A stretch of 43,865 nt of DNA from an uncultured Verrucomicrobia subdivision 3 bacterium. Its GTDB lineage: Bacteria > Verrucomicrobiota > Verrucomicrobiia > Limisphaerales > UBA11358. Position numbers and translations under genes: made by a program. The stretch's first letter is position 1. The number at the start of each line of letters is the position of its first letter. The stretch spans positions 1-43,865 of the forward strand of contig CAISVF010000288.1 of the NCBI GenBank assembly GCA_903888765.1. The letters run 5' to 3'. Below are positions 9,224 to 16,806 of the stretch, in pieces. The notes under the pieces were generated by a model. It ran no database searches, was not told where the DNA came from, and was given only the letters and a program-made list of their open reading frames with translations.

Positions 9224-10273
9224 ATGAACCAAGTTAAAGCCTATTCTGCCGCCAGCGCCACCGCGCTGCTGGCTTCCACCAAGATCAATCGCCGCCAACC
9301 GATCGCCAGCGACGTGCAGATTGAAATACTCTACTGCGGCGTCTGCCACTCCGATCTGCACTACGCCCGCAATGAATGGAACTTCACCCAATATCCGGCC
9401 GTGCCGGGCCACGAGATTGTCGGTCGCGTGACCGCTGTCGGCGGGGGCGTGAAGAAATTCAAGGTGGGTGACACCGTCGGCGTGGGCTGCCTGGTGGATT
9501 CGTGCCGCACCTGTCCCGACTGCCGCTCTGGCCTGGAGCAATTCTGTCTGGACATGACGATGACCTACGGCAGCCTGGACAAGCACCTCAACGCTCCGAC
9601 CCACGGTGGTTATTCGCAGAGCATCGTCGTGAGGGAGGACTTCGTGCTGCGCATGCCGGCCAACCTCAACCTCGCCGCCGCCGCACCGCTGCTCTGCGCA
9701 GGCATCACCACGTATTCACCGCTGCGCCACTGGAAGGTCGGCCCCGGCCAAAAGGTCGGCATTGTCGGCCTCGGTGGCCTCGGCCACATGGGCGTGAAAT
9801 TCGCCAAAGCGTTTGGCGCGCACGTTGTGCTCTTCACCACCTCGCCGGGCAAAGTGGCGGACGGCAAACGCCTTGGCGCCCACGAGGTCGTCATCTCCAC
9901 CGATGCGGCGCAAATGGCCGCGCACGCTAACAGTTTCGACTTCATTCTAGATGCCGTCTCCGCCACGCACGACCTCAATGCTTATTTCAATCTACTGAAA
10001 CGCGACGGCAACCTGACGCTCGTCGGCGCGCCCGAGAAACCGTTGCCGGTGGCGGCGTTTCCGTTGATCTTCCGCCGCCGCTCCTTCTCCGGCTCGCTCA
10101 TCGGCGGCCTGCCTGAGACGCAGGAAATGCTGGATTTCTGCGGCCAGCACAACCTCACCTGCGACATCGAAATGATCCGCATGGACGAGATCAACACCGC
10201 CTACGAGCGCATGCTCAAGAGCGATGTGAAGTACCGCTTCGTGATTGATATGGCCTCCCTCAAGGCGGAATAA
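9224..10273 (+). CDS. Zinc-dependent NAD(P) alcohol dehydrogenase (cinnamyl-alcohol/YahK class)
   Basis: 349 residues, a standard length for medium-chain zinc alcohol dehydrogenases. The catalytic zinc ligands are visible as C38 (in CGVCHSD), H63-E64 (GHE) and C158. The structural zinc site is C94, C97, C100 and C108. The Rossmann nucleotide-binding turn is GLGGLG at about 182-187. The group reversibly oxidises primary alcohols, often aromatic or aliphatic aldehyde/alcohol pairs with NADP(H), in the cytoplasm. It is followed 26 bases later by a cupin gene on the same strand, and the pair may be co-transcribed. Confidence 0.9.
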   Translation: MNQVKAYSAASATALLASTKINRRQPIASDVQIEILYCGVCHSDLHYARNEWNFTQYPAVPGHEIVGRVTAVGGGVKKFKVGDTVGVGCLVDSCRTCPDCRSGLEQFCLDMTMTYGSLDKHLNAPTHGGYSQSIVVREDFVLRMPANLNLAAAAPLLCAGITTYSPLRHWKVGPGQKVGIVGLGGLGHMGVKFAKAFGAHVVLFTTSPGKVADGKRLGAHEVVISTDAAQMAAHANSFDFILDAVSATHDLNAYFNLLKRDGNLTLVGAPEKPLPVAAFPLIFRRRSFSGSLIGGLPETQEMLDFCGQHNLTCDIEMIRMDEINTAYERMLKSDVKYRFVIDMASLKAE

Positions 10274-10299
10274 CCAGCGACAGGTCAAATAAGCAAAAT

Positions 10300-10695
10300 A
10301 TGAACATCATTCGAGCTGGCTCACAGCCATCCGCCAAAGGACCGGCTGACTGGTTCACCGGCACCGTGCGCATTGACTCGCCGTTCAAGGGCAGTGATTC
10401 CGCGCGGGTAAGTGGTGCGATGGTCACATTTGAACCCGGCGCGCGAACCGCGTGGCACACTCATCCGCTGGGACAAACGCTCATCGTGACCGCCGGCTGC
10501 GGACGGGTGCAGCGCGCCGGTGGTCCGATTGAAGAAATCCGCCCGGGCGATATTGTGTGGTTTTCGCCGGGCGAAAAGCATTGGCATGGCGCAGCGCCGG
10601 CCACGGCCATGACGCACATCGCCATCGCGGAGTTGCTCGATGGCAAGGCGGTTGACTGGTTGGAAAAGGTCAGCCACGAAGAGTATCCGGGCTGA
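10300..10695 (+). CDS. Small single-domain cupin protein
   Basis: 131 residues forming one cupin barrel. Metal-binding motif 1 is H53-T-H55 followed by a downstream acidic/polar ligand. Motif 2 contains H94 and H96 in GEKHWHG. The best recollected relatives are the short cupins next to carboxymuconolactone-decarboxylase-like or hydroxynitrile-lyase-type proteins, but the reaction is not predictable. It lies 26 bases after the zinc alcohol dehydrogenase, suggesting a two-gene unit, perhaps for handling a small aldehyde or hydroxy compound (inference). Confidence 0.8.
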   Translation: MNIIRAGSQPSAKGPADWFTGTVRIDSPFKGSDSARVSGAMVTFEPGARTAWHTHPLGQTLIVTAGCGRVQRAGGPIEEIRPGDIVWFSPGEKHWHGAAPATAMTHIAIAELLDGKAVDWLEKVSHEEYPG

Positions 10696-10755
10696 TCCGG
10701 GGCGAACCGTTAAGCCGTTGCTTGACCGCCCGCGTGGTTGGGGCACACTCAACTC

Positions 10756-11118
10756 ATGCCGACCAATGTTTTGGGTGGAGAATTACAATCCTGCTGCCAA
10801 TCGCCCGTGACCGGATTTTATCGCGATGGTTATTGCCGCACGGGGCCGGAGGATCGCGGACTGCATACGGTATGCTGCCAGGTCACCCAGCCCTTCCTCA
10901 ACTATCTGGCATTGCAAGGCAACGACCTCATCACCCCGCGCCCCGAATATGATTTTCCCGGCCTGACGGAAGGCGACCGCTGGTGTGTTTGCGTGCGGAG
11001 CTGGGCACAGGCGTTTGCGGCGGATTGCGCGTCACCGGTGGTACTGGAGGCCTGTCACATCTCGGTGCTGGAATTCGTGGATCTGGAATCGTTAAAAGCC
11101 CACGCGATCGAGGGCTGA
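10756..11118 (+). CDS. DUF2237 family protein
   Basis: About 120 residues from ATG 10756; an upstream TTG at 10738 would add six residues without benefit. It matches the DUF2237 pattern: an opening NVLGGELQSC, TGFYRDGYCRTGPEDRGLHTVC in the first half, then a conserved GDRWCVC and PVVLEACH. The several conserved Cys and His residues suggest metal or redox chemistry, but no function is established. It is cytoplasmic, with no signal peptide. It follows the cupin by about 60 bases. Confidence 0.8.
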   Translation: MPTNVLGGELQSCCQSPVTGFYRDGYCRTGPEDRGLHTVCCQVTQPFLNYLALQGNDLITPRPEYDFPGLTEGDRWCVCVRSWAQAFAADCASPVVLEACHISVLEFVDLESLKAHAIEG

Positions 11119-11525
11119 GCGCCCACGCGGCGGGAGCCGGACCGGGAAATTATTTTGCCGCACGATTGTTTCCCCCCAAGTTGCATTCCGACGGTGTGTT
11201 TAGAGCTTCGGAAATACTCCACCCATACCATCCGAATCCATCGCGTGCATATCCGGGCATCGCCTGCCACTACTCTCTGGCGAACAGAACGTGCTGCCGG
11301 CCAGCGTTTATTTTAACTTTGCCAAAATAAACCCCGTTGCTAAGGTATTGTCGCAAGTTTGAAATACTCGGATTAAATCCTCATTTTTAATCTTGCATAA
11401 ATGGTGGATTCGTATTTTCGAATGCCACTTTTGCCTGCACAAATCTGTTTGCCGGGCAAGGTGCCGCGAGGCATAACCTGGGGCGCCTTTTGAGTAATAA
11501 AAGACGTCAATGGAATCAATCGAGC
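11119..11525. other. Gap before tRNA-Ser with no supported gene
   Basis: About 400 bases without a convincing protein gene. The open frames here have no recognisable features. The AT-rich part at about 11310-11400 probably carries the promoter of the tRNA. No clear terminator hairpin for the upstream genes was seen. Confidence 0.4.
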
Positions 11526-11615
11526 GGAAGGGTGGCTGAGTGGTTAAAGGCACCTGACTCGAAATCAGACATACGCGCAAGCGTATCGGAGGTTCGAATC
11601 CTCTCCCTTCCGCCA
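11526..11615 (+). tRNA. tRNA-Ser, anticodon CGA
   Basis: The acceptor stem GGAAGGG (11526-11532) pairs with CCCTTCC, followed by discriminator G and an encoded CCA ending at 11615. The anticodon loop CTCGAAA places CGA at 11560-11562, which reads UCG codons. A long variable arm, ATACGC-GCAA-GCGTAT, marks the class II tRNA expected for serine. The T-loop GGTTCGAATCC is canonical. All arms pair well, so it is probably functional. The last 24 bases are imperfectly repeated at 12508-12531. Confidence 0.95.
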
Positions 11616-11764
11616 TTTTTCAAGCACTAGGTAGCGCTCCGATCTTGCGGAGGGCTAACCGGGTTAATGGTTGCTTAACGAATTATATTCCCCATGCTCT
11701 GCGGATGAGAGTTTCCCCACTTGTCCTCCGGTTCGGCGCATTGTTTTAGTTTGGGCTGTCCGCC

Positions 11765-12489
11765 ATGGATTGCCAGGCGGCGCTTTCTGTCGTCGCCAGT
11801 GAAGCGGCGTTCGAGCCAAACACGAATGACCTTGTCTCCTGGAACCAGTGCACCATCAACGTGGGTGAACCGAATCCGATGCTGGTGACCAATTCGCTGG
11901 GTGGCATCCATGTGAGCGTGGCCCAGCCCGCGGGCAGCGCGGATTTTATTCTGGAAAACCCGCCATTTCAGAGCGATCAAAATGCTTTTGTCGCGGGGCG
12001 AGCAAACCAGGAATGGCTCGTATGGACACAGGCACTGTGAATCATCCCCACGCCCAGCCCGTGAGGCGGCCGGAGCGTAGCGAAGGCCGACGAAAGGGCT
12101 GGGATCTGCTTTCGTGACCAACAACGCCGGCAACCATGTGACCTTCGTCGGCGTACTCGATTCAGCGCCTGAAATCAGCTGGATCACGCTGAAGGATGGC
12201 TCGTTTAATTCCGCTGCGAGCTATTTTCTCATGGGCCAAATTGGTCTGGTAACGGGGGGCAAACCAACCGCGCCGGAACTCGTCATAGACCGGTCCGCGG
12301 CGGTTACGCCCTGCAATGGCCTACGAACGTGGAGGTTTTCCACGTGCAGGTGGCCACAAATCTGGCACCAGCCACCCATTGGCAGGTTTGGCCGGTAGCA
12401 CACAGAAGATAGGCGGGGTTATTTCGGAATTCATCGGGCAGGCTTCCGACCGCATGACTTTCTTCCGATTGGCCAATATCAGCCCGTGA
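11765..12489 (+). pseudogene. Decayed secreted-protein gene (PEP-CTERM-like beta domain)
   Basis: Several short in-sequence frames together resemble one secreted beta-sandwich protein common in planctomycete/verrucomicrobial genomes. The first (11765-12040) contains DLVSWNQC, VTNSLGGIHVSV and EWLVWTQ. The second (12114 to about 12300) contains HVTFVGVLDSAPEISWITL. The tail (about 12330-12489, in shifted frames) reads FHVQVATNLAPATHWQ and then FFRLANISP before a TGA at 12487. No start with a signal peptide is left, the frames shift several times, and a 51-base hairpin splits the first two parts. Homology is recalled from family style and was not searched. Confidence 0.5.
12053..12103. repeat. 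Small hairpin element inside the decayed gene
   Basis: CCCAGCCC (12053-12060) and GGGCTGGG (12096-12103) are perfect 8-base inverted repeats. They enclose GC-rich sequence with a further partial inversion (GGCGGCCGG against CGAAGGCCGAC). It sits exactly where the two sense-bearing halves of the decayed secreted-protein gene are separated, so it looks like a small inserted palindromic (REP-like) unit. Whether copies exist elsewhere is unknown. Confidence 0.45.
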
Positions 12490-12507
12490 ATGCTTGGCTG
12501 GCCTTGA

Positions 12508-12531
12508 GTTCGAATCCCACCCCTTCCGCCA
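12508..12531 (+). repeat. Imperfect second copy of the tRNA-Ser 3' end (possible att remnant)
   Basis: GTTCGAATCC followed by CCCTTCCGCCA repeats the T-loop and acceptor end of the tRNA-Ser at 11592-11615, with three mismatched bases between the two blocks. No tRNA body precedes it. It lies 19 bases after the last readable codon of the decayed gene, so a segment of about 0.9 kb is bracketed by directly repeated tRNA 3' ends. This layout is what integration at a tRNA followed by decay leaves behind. Confidence 0.5.
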
Positions 12532-12562
12532 TATATTGTTGACCATTGCAAGATATGAACAC

Positions 12563-12589
12563 AAAAAAACAACCCGTTCTTGTTTTTTT
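12563..12589. terminator. A/T-rich hairpin, possible bidirectional terminator
   Basis: AAAAAAACAA (12563-12572) and TTGTTTTTTT (12580-12589) form a perfect 10-base inverted repeat with a 7-base loop, followed by one further T. The stem has almost no GC pairs, so it is weak as an intrinsic terminator in either direction. It closes the tRNA/decayed-gene segment before the membrane-protein gene at 12780. Confidence 0.3.
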
Positions 12590-12779
12590 TGGTCGACCTT
12601 TCATTCTTAACACCTCGCTTGTCCTGAAAAAGCTCTCTTGCTTAAGCTCGTTGGGAGTAGTGCCCGAGGTTTTTTCTTTTCCAGAAATTTAAACTCATTC
12701 GGCTTCCTGGCTTGTGATCTGCTTGATGGAAAGTTGACATCTACCGTCCCTTGACAAATGCCAGTCAGTCAGTTGTTTC

Positions 12780-13139
12780 ATGAATTGCATATTTCGCAAT
12801 TTGAGCGATTTTTTATTAGCACTGTCTGTCGCCAGCTTTGCCATCTTATGGAAACATGATGTGCAAAACGAATTCCATTATAATGCGGTTAATCTGCGAA
12901 GTGCTTCGCCGCCGTTTATTTTCATCGGGCTGGCCTTTATTGCTTATCATTTGAGCCGGTCGTGTCCCTGTCGCCAGCGAATCCAAGGGCTGCTGCTGGG
13001 TGCGGCCTTCGCGCTTTGGGGCTGCGAACAATTTCTGCAGGCCAGCCCCTGGCTGACCCTCATGGATGACCTGGTGATTGGAATTTTCGTGTTGGATTTG
13101 GGAATCATTATGGCGAGCCAGCTTCTTCAAAAGGAATGA
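12780..13139 (+). CDS. Small multi-pass membrane protein, unknown function
   Basis: A 119-residue protein with about four hydrophobic segments: residues 9-24 (FLLALSVASFAILW), about 46-60 (FIFIGLAFIAYHL), about 70-85 and about 95-113 (LVIGIFVLDLGIIMA). A Cys-x-Cys plus Arg-rich loop lies between segments 2 and 3. No family is recognised. An inner-membrane location is inferred from composition only. It is unlinked: the next gene starts 476 bases downstream. Confidence 0.5.
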   Translation: MNCIFRNLSDFLLALSVASFAILWKHDVQNEFHYNAVNLRSASPPFIFIGLAFIAYHLSRSCPCRQRIQGLLLGAAFALWGCEQFLQASPWLTLMDDLVIGIFVLDLGIIMASQLLQKE

Positions 13140-13351
13140 TTCTGATCCCATGCCTGCTTGTGAGGTGCTGACTCTTTTTTATCACGGTGGCAAAATTAAA
13201 TCAGGATTTGCGAGGGCAGCTTTTGGTTCATAGGGTTTTTGCTCGCGCAAAATTTTATTAGCGGCGTCGCCAAACTCAAAGCTGCCTTAAATCAAAGGGC
13301 TTTTGCATCAACCTCGCCCCGCCCATACATTCGCTTCCTGATTTTTCATCT

Positions 13352-13368
13352 TTGGCACACCCGCTGCT
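13352..13368 (+). promoter_or_regulatory. Candidate sigma-54 (-24/-12) promoter
   Basis: TTGGCACACCCGCTGCT matches the RpoN consensus TGGCAC-N5-TTGC with one change (CTGC for TTGC). It keeps the near-invariant GG and GC dinucleotides (13354-13355 and 13366-13367) with exactly 10 bases between them. Transcription would start near 13379, leaving a leader of about 235 bases before the creatininase-family gene. Sigma-54 control through NtrC-type activators is usual for nitrogen-scavenging operons, which fits the genes downstream. Confidence 0.5.
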
Positions 13369-13606
13369 TAGCAATGGATGACAGCATGGATTTCACCGCC
13401 ATATTTATGACTATCGTTGACTCAAGTTTTTGCTTCCGGGCATTTGACGATAGTTTTTATTTCCAACGTCTTACCCTGATTGACATCTGCTGCGGCCCTC
13501 CAGTGGCTCGTTGATTTATATGCGACGGATTTTTCGGAACCAAATTAATGAATTTTGTTAACCGGGCAGTCGGCAAGACTAATCATATTTTGCCGGGGCC
13601 AATTGC

Positions 13607-13610
13607 AGGA
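13607..13610 (+). promoter_or_regulatory. Ribosome binding site deciding a TTG start
   Basis: AGGA at 13607-13610 sits five bases before TTG 13616. No ATG precedes the conserved creatininase sequence in this frame after the last stop. The spacing supports TTG as initiator over the GTG at 13631. Confidence 0.5.
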
Positions 13611-13615
13611 ATTTT

Positions 13616-14410
13616 TTGAAAAAAACTCTAGTGGCCAACGCTGCCACCGTGCGCTGGGAAGCGCTGACATGGGAAGAAATCGCCGGTCTTCGCCGAAAGG
13701 GCGTGGAAACCTGCTTGCTTCCCGTCGGCGCGACCGAGCAGCACGGGCCGCATCTGGGCATCGGCATGGACTCGGCGAACGCCGGGTTTCTCTGCCATGC
13801 CGTCTCGGCGCTGACCGGCGTGCCCGTTTTACCGGCAATTCGCTACGGCTGCTCACTCGGCCATTCGCTGCGCTGGCCGGGAACGATTTCGCTTCAGCCG
13901 AACACGCTCACGGAAACAGTCGCGCAAATCTACGACTGGATTCACGACTACGGCTTCCGCCGTTTGTTCATCGTGAATGGCCACGTAACCAACGCCGCAC
14001 CATTGCGATGCGCGCTGGAAATCATTCGCAGTCGTTACGACGACGCGCTCGTCCGGCTGGTCAACGTTGCGGAAATCAGTCCCCGCGTGCGAGCGGAATT
14101 TTTCGCCGACGCCGAGGATTGGCACGCCAACGCCGCCGAAACGTCGCTCATGCTAGCGCTCGCGCCGGACTTGGTACGGCCAAAAAAAATTAAACAAGCA
14201 GACGACGAGGATCGCACTGCGAACCTCGTCTTCACTCACCCGGTGAACCGCACCAGCAAAAACGGTGTCACTGGCTTTCCCAGCCGCGCCACGAAGCGTC
14301 AGGGCAAAACCCTGTTCCAGATGATGGTCGAGGATTTGACTGCGCTCGTGCAACGGGGTAACAAAGAAAAACCTCCGTTAAAGCATAGTTATTTCAAAGT
14401 CGTTCCATGA
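13616..14410 (+). CDS. Creatininase-family amidohydrolase, first gene of the guanidine operon
   Basis: 264 residues, matching the creatininase (creatinine amidohydrolase) family length. The metal-binding motif EQHGPH (E41, H43, H46) is followed by D52. Further family blocks are [19 protein letters not shown] (121-126) and the H170/E175 pair. Family members hydrolyse cyclic or linear amides (creatinine, a formamidopyrimidine, the mycofactocin peptide) with two divalent metals. Its stop overlaps the start of the glutamine synthetase by four bases (ATGA), so the two are translationally coupled. Its place at the head of a guanidine operon suggests that it releases guanidine or a guanidino compound from a precursor, but this is inference. 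Confidence 0.85.
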   Translation: MKKTLVANAATVRWEALTWEEIAGLRRKGVETCLLPVGATEQHGPHLGIGMDSANAGFLCHAVSALTGVPVLPAIRYGCSLGHSLRWPGTISLQPNTLTETVAQIYDWIHDYGFRRLFIVNGHVTNAAPLRCALEIIRSRYDDALVRLVNVAEISPRVRAEFFADAEDWHANAAETSLMLALAPDLVRPKKIKQADDEDRTANLVFTHPVNRTSKNGVTGFPSRATKRQGKTLFQMMVEDLTALVQRGNKEKPPLKHSYFKVVP

Positions 14411-15777
14411 ATTCCAAAACCAAACCCGGCCAAAAAAATTGGGCCGCATTGCAAAAAAATTTATCGGCGCAGGGCGTAAAATATTGCCTCGGCGCGTATG
14501 TGGACATCCACGGCGTGCCGAAAGGCAAGTTCGTGCCGATTGACCATTTCGCGCATTTCGCTAGCGGCTCCGAGCTTTACACTGGCTACGCGCTCGATGG
14601 CCTTGGCCAGGCACCGAACGACGATGAAATTTCATCCGTGCCGGATTTGAATCACATCATCCAGTTGCCGTGGCAGAAGGAAGTTGCGTGGATGCCGGCG
14701 GACAATCATTTCCACGGCAAGCCGTATCCCCTCAACTCGCGCGTGCTGCTGAAAAATGTTTTGGCCGAGGCGGAAAAAATGGGGTTGACCTTCAACCTCG
14801 GCATCGAGTGTGAAATCTACGTGCTCAAGCAAAACGAGCGTGGCGAACTCCTGGTGCCGAACAGCGACGATAATCTCGACAAGAGCTGCTACGACGTGAA
14901 GCGCTTCATGGACGTGTTTCCATGGCTCGACGAAATGGTTACGACGATGAACGGACTTGGCTGGGACGTTTACTCGCTCGACCACGAGGACGGCAATTCG
15001 CAGTTCGAGTTTGATTTCAATTACGCCGACGCGCTGACGATGGCGGACCGCTACATCTTTTTCCGCTACATGGCGAAAATTATCGCGGCGAAGCACGGAC
15101 TGCTGGCGACCTTCATGCCAAAACCGTTCGCGGACAAAACCGGCAACGGCGCGCATTTCAACATGTCGCTCGCGGACAAACGCTCGGGGAAAAATCTATT
15201 CAAATCGGACAAAGACCCGCGCGGCCTCGGGCTTTCGCCGCTGGCGTATTCGTTCATCGCGGGCATTTTGCGGCACGGTCGCGCGCTGTGCGCGGTATTC
15301 GCGCCGACGGTGAACAGTTATAAACGCCTGATTCGGCGCGGCGCGATGAGCTATTATTTCTGGGCACCGGTGTTCAATTCCTTCGGCACGAACAACCGCA
15401 CGAATTCCATCCGCGTGCCGATGAACGGCGGTCGTTGCGAAAGCCGCAACGCTGATTCCGCGTGCAATCCGTATCTTGCCGCCGCGCTGGTGCTGGCCGC
15501 CGGCCTCGAAGGCGTGCGCGAGAAACTCGATCCGGGCGAACCGCATCACGAAAACCTTTACGAACTGTCGCCCGCCGAGTTGGAAAAAATCGGCGTGCAG
15601 GAATTGCCGCGCACGCTCGGCGAGGCGGTGGACGCGTTCGAGGCCGATCCGTTCGTCACGAAAATTCTCGGCCAGGAATTGCGCGATGAGTTCATCAAAT
15701 ACAAGCGCGCCGAGTGGACGGAGTATCACCAGAGCGTGAGCCAGTGGGAAATCGACCGCTACGCGCGGCTGTTCTGA
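14407..15777 (+). CDS. glnT: Type III (GlnT-like) glutamine synthetase
   Basis: 456 residues of the glutamine synthetase fold, in the GlnT form known from rhizobia. It has a beta-grasp N-terminal part ([17 protein letters not shown]) and a catalytic domain with the metal-binding [11 protein letters not shown] strand, [17 protein letters not shown] and the Arg-rich [13 protein letters not shown] loop. It joins glutamate and ammonia, or in relatives an amine such as methylamine, to give glutamine or a gamma-glutamylamide at the cost of ATP. In this operon the likely job is to trap ammonia set free by the deiminase and allophanate hydrolase. It overlaps the preceding gene by four bases. The amine-specific alternative cannot be ruled out from sequence. 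Confidence 0.85.
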   Translation: MNSKTKPGQKNWAALQKNLSAQGVKYCLGAYVDIHGVPKGKFVPIDHFAHFASGSELYTGYALDGLGQAPNDDEISSVPDLNHIIQLPWQKEVAWMPADNHFHGKPYPLNSRVLLKNVLAEAEKMGLTFNLGIECEIYVLKQNERGELLVPNSDDNLDKSCYDVKRFMDVFPWLDEMVTTMNGLGWDVYSLDHEDGNSQFEFDFNYADALTMADRYIFFRYMAKIIAAKHGLLATFMPKPFADKTGNGAHFNMSLADKRSGKNLFKSDKDPRGLGLSPLAYSFIAGILRHGRALCAVFAPTVNSYKRLIRRGAMSYYFWAPVFNSFGTNNRTNSIRVPMNGGRCESRNADSACNPYLAAALVLAAGLEGVREKLDPGEPHHENLYELSPAELEKIGVQELPRTLGEAVDAFEADPFVTKILGQELRDEFIKYKRAEWTEYHQSVSQWEIDRYARLF

Positions 15778-15825
15778 AAATTTGGTGGCAGAAAACACAT
15801 TAAACCAAATAAAAATAGGAGAAAC

Positions 15826-16797
15826 ATGAAACTAAAGAAAATGCTCGTTAACACGCTGATTGGCGCGGTCAGTCTGACCATCGCCAACGCCGCGCCCATC
15901 AAAATCGCTTACAGCGACTGGCCCGGCTGGACCGTGCTGGAAATAGCCAAGCAAAAAGGCTGGTTCAAAGAAGCCGGCCTCGATGTCGAACTCGACTGGT
16001 TCGATTACTCGCCGTCCATTGACGCTTTCGGGGCGGGCAAGGTGGACGCCGTGACCATTGTGGCCGGCGACGCGCTGGTCTCCGGCGCGAGCGGCGCGAA
16101 AAGCAAATTCGTCTGCCTCACGGATTACAGTGAAGGCAGCGACATGATTGTCGGCGGGCCGGGAGTCAATTCCATCAAGGATTTGAAGGGTAAAAAAGTC
16201 GGTGTGGAATTGACGCTGGTGGAACATGAGCTGTTGCTGCAAGCGCTCAAGGTCAACGGCATGGGCCAGTCGGATGTGACGCTCGTTGGCACGGCGACGG
16301 ACAAGACGCCGCAAGCGCTCGCGTCTGGCCAGGTCTCGGCCGTCGGCGCGTGGTATCCCATCGCGGGTCAGGCGCTCACGCAGGTGGCTGGTTCCAAAAA
16401 ACTGTTCACCAGCGCGGACGCGAAAGGGTTGATCTTCGATGTGATCGCTGTCAACCCGACAAGCTACGGCGCGCACAAGGAAGAATGGACCAAGATCGCG
16501 GCGATTTTCTACAAGTGCGTCGCGTATCTGAAAGACCCCGCGACCAAGGATGACGCCGTGAAAATCATGGCCGCGAAGGTCGGCGCTGATCCGGTGGAAT
16601 ACGCGAAGAACATTCCCGGCACGCATTTCCTCACCGTGCCCAAAGCGAAACAATGCCTGAAGCAGAGCGACGACATGCTCTCCATCTACGGCTCGATGAA
16701 GTTGAGCGACGAGTTCTATCTCGCCAACGGCGTTTACAAGCAATCGCAAAAGCCGTCCGACTATATCGTGACGAGCATCGTCAACGGCCTGAAATAA
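15826..16797 (+). CDS. ABC transporter substrate-binding protein, NitT/TauT-like, guanidine/urea-type
   Basis: 323 residues. A cleavable signal peptide (1-22, ending NA-AP) precedes an NMT1/SsuA-like periplasmic binding fold that begins IKIAYSDWPGWTVLEIAKQK. This subgroup is annotated as urea carboxylase-related transporter binding protein and is found beside carboxylase/allophanate hydrolase genes. It would deliver substrate, here most likely guanidinium, to the permease. A strong ribosome binding site (AGGAG, seven bases before ATG) precedes it after a 48-base gap, the largest gap in the operon, which fits the high expression expected for a binding protein. Confidence 0.85.
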   Translation: MKLKKMLVNTLIGAVSLTIANAAPIKIAYSDWPGWTVLEIAKQKGWFKEAGLDVELDWFDYSPSIDAFGAGKVDAVTIVAGDALVSGASGAKSKFVCLTDYSEGSDMIVGGPGVNSIKDLKGKKVGVELTLVEHELLLQALKVNGMGQSDVTLVGTATDKTPQALASGQVSAVGAWYPIAGQALTQVAGSKKLFTSADAKGLIFDVIAVNPTSYGAHKEEWTKIAAIFYKCVAYLKDPATKDDAVKIMAAKVGADPVEYAKNIPGTHFLTVPKAKQCLKQSDDMLSIYGSMKLSDEFYLANGVYKQSQKPSDYIVTSIVNGLK

Positions 16798-16806
16798 CCG
16801 CCGATC

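Larger units (their letters stand above)
13140..13615 (+). other. Long regulatory/leader region before the guanidine operon
   Basis: No protein gene is supported in these 476 bases. It contains an outer inverted repeat GGCAGCTTT/AAAGCTGCC (13215-13223 with 13278-13286) enclosing a perfect hairpin TTTTGC-TCGC-GCAAAA (13237-13252). A sigma-54 promoter match lies at 13352-13368. Downstream of it, in what would be the transcript leader, are the inverted repeats ACTATCGT/ACGATAGT (13410-13417 with 13447-13454) and CGGCAA/TTGCCG (13571-13576 with 13590-13595). The last hairpin ends 11 bases before the AGGA ribosome binding site. None matched my recollection of guanidine-I, -II or -III riboswitch cores. 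Confidence 0.5.

Noticed and set aside
10738-10755. A TTG start for the DUF2237 gene
   Set aside because: It adds six residues outside the family's conserved start; ATG 10756 places the NVLGG motif normally.
12304-12572. Minus-strand frames of 83-86 codons ending in WDSNSRPA-like sequence
   Set aside because: This is the familiar false translation of the complement of a tRNA 3' end, here the partial tRNA copy at 12508-12531.
13239-13514. A 91-codon plus-strand frame in the leader region
   Set aside because: The composition is not protein-like, there is no ribosome binding site, and it spans the sigma-54 promoter match and inverted repeats that better explain the region.
13379-13615. A guanidine-I (ykkC), -II or -III riboswitch in the leader
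   Set aside because: I looked for the conserved cores (the GGUCCGAGAG-type element, paired ACGR hairpins and the class III pseudoknot) and found none by eye. A covariance search is needed to be sure.
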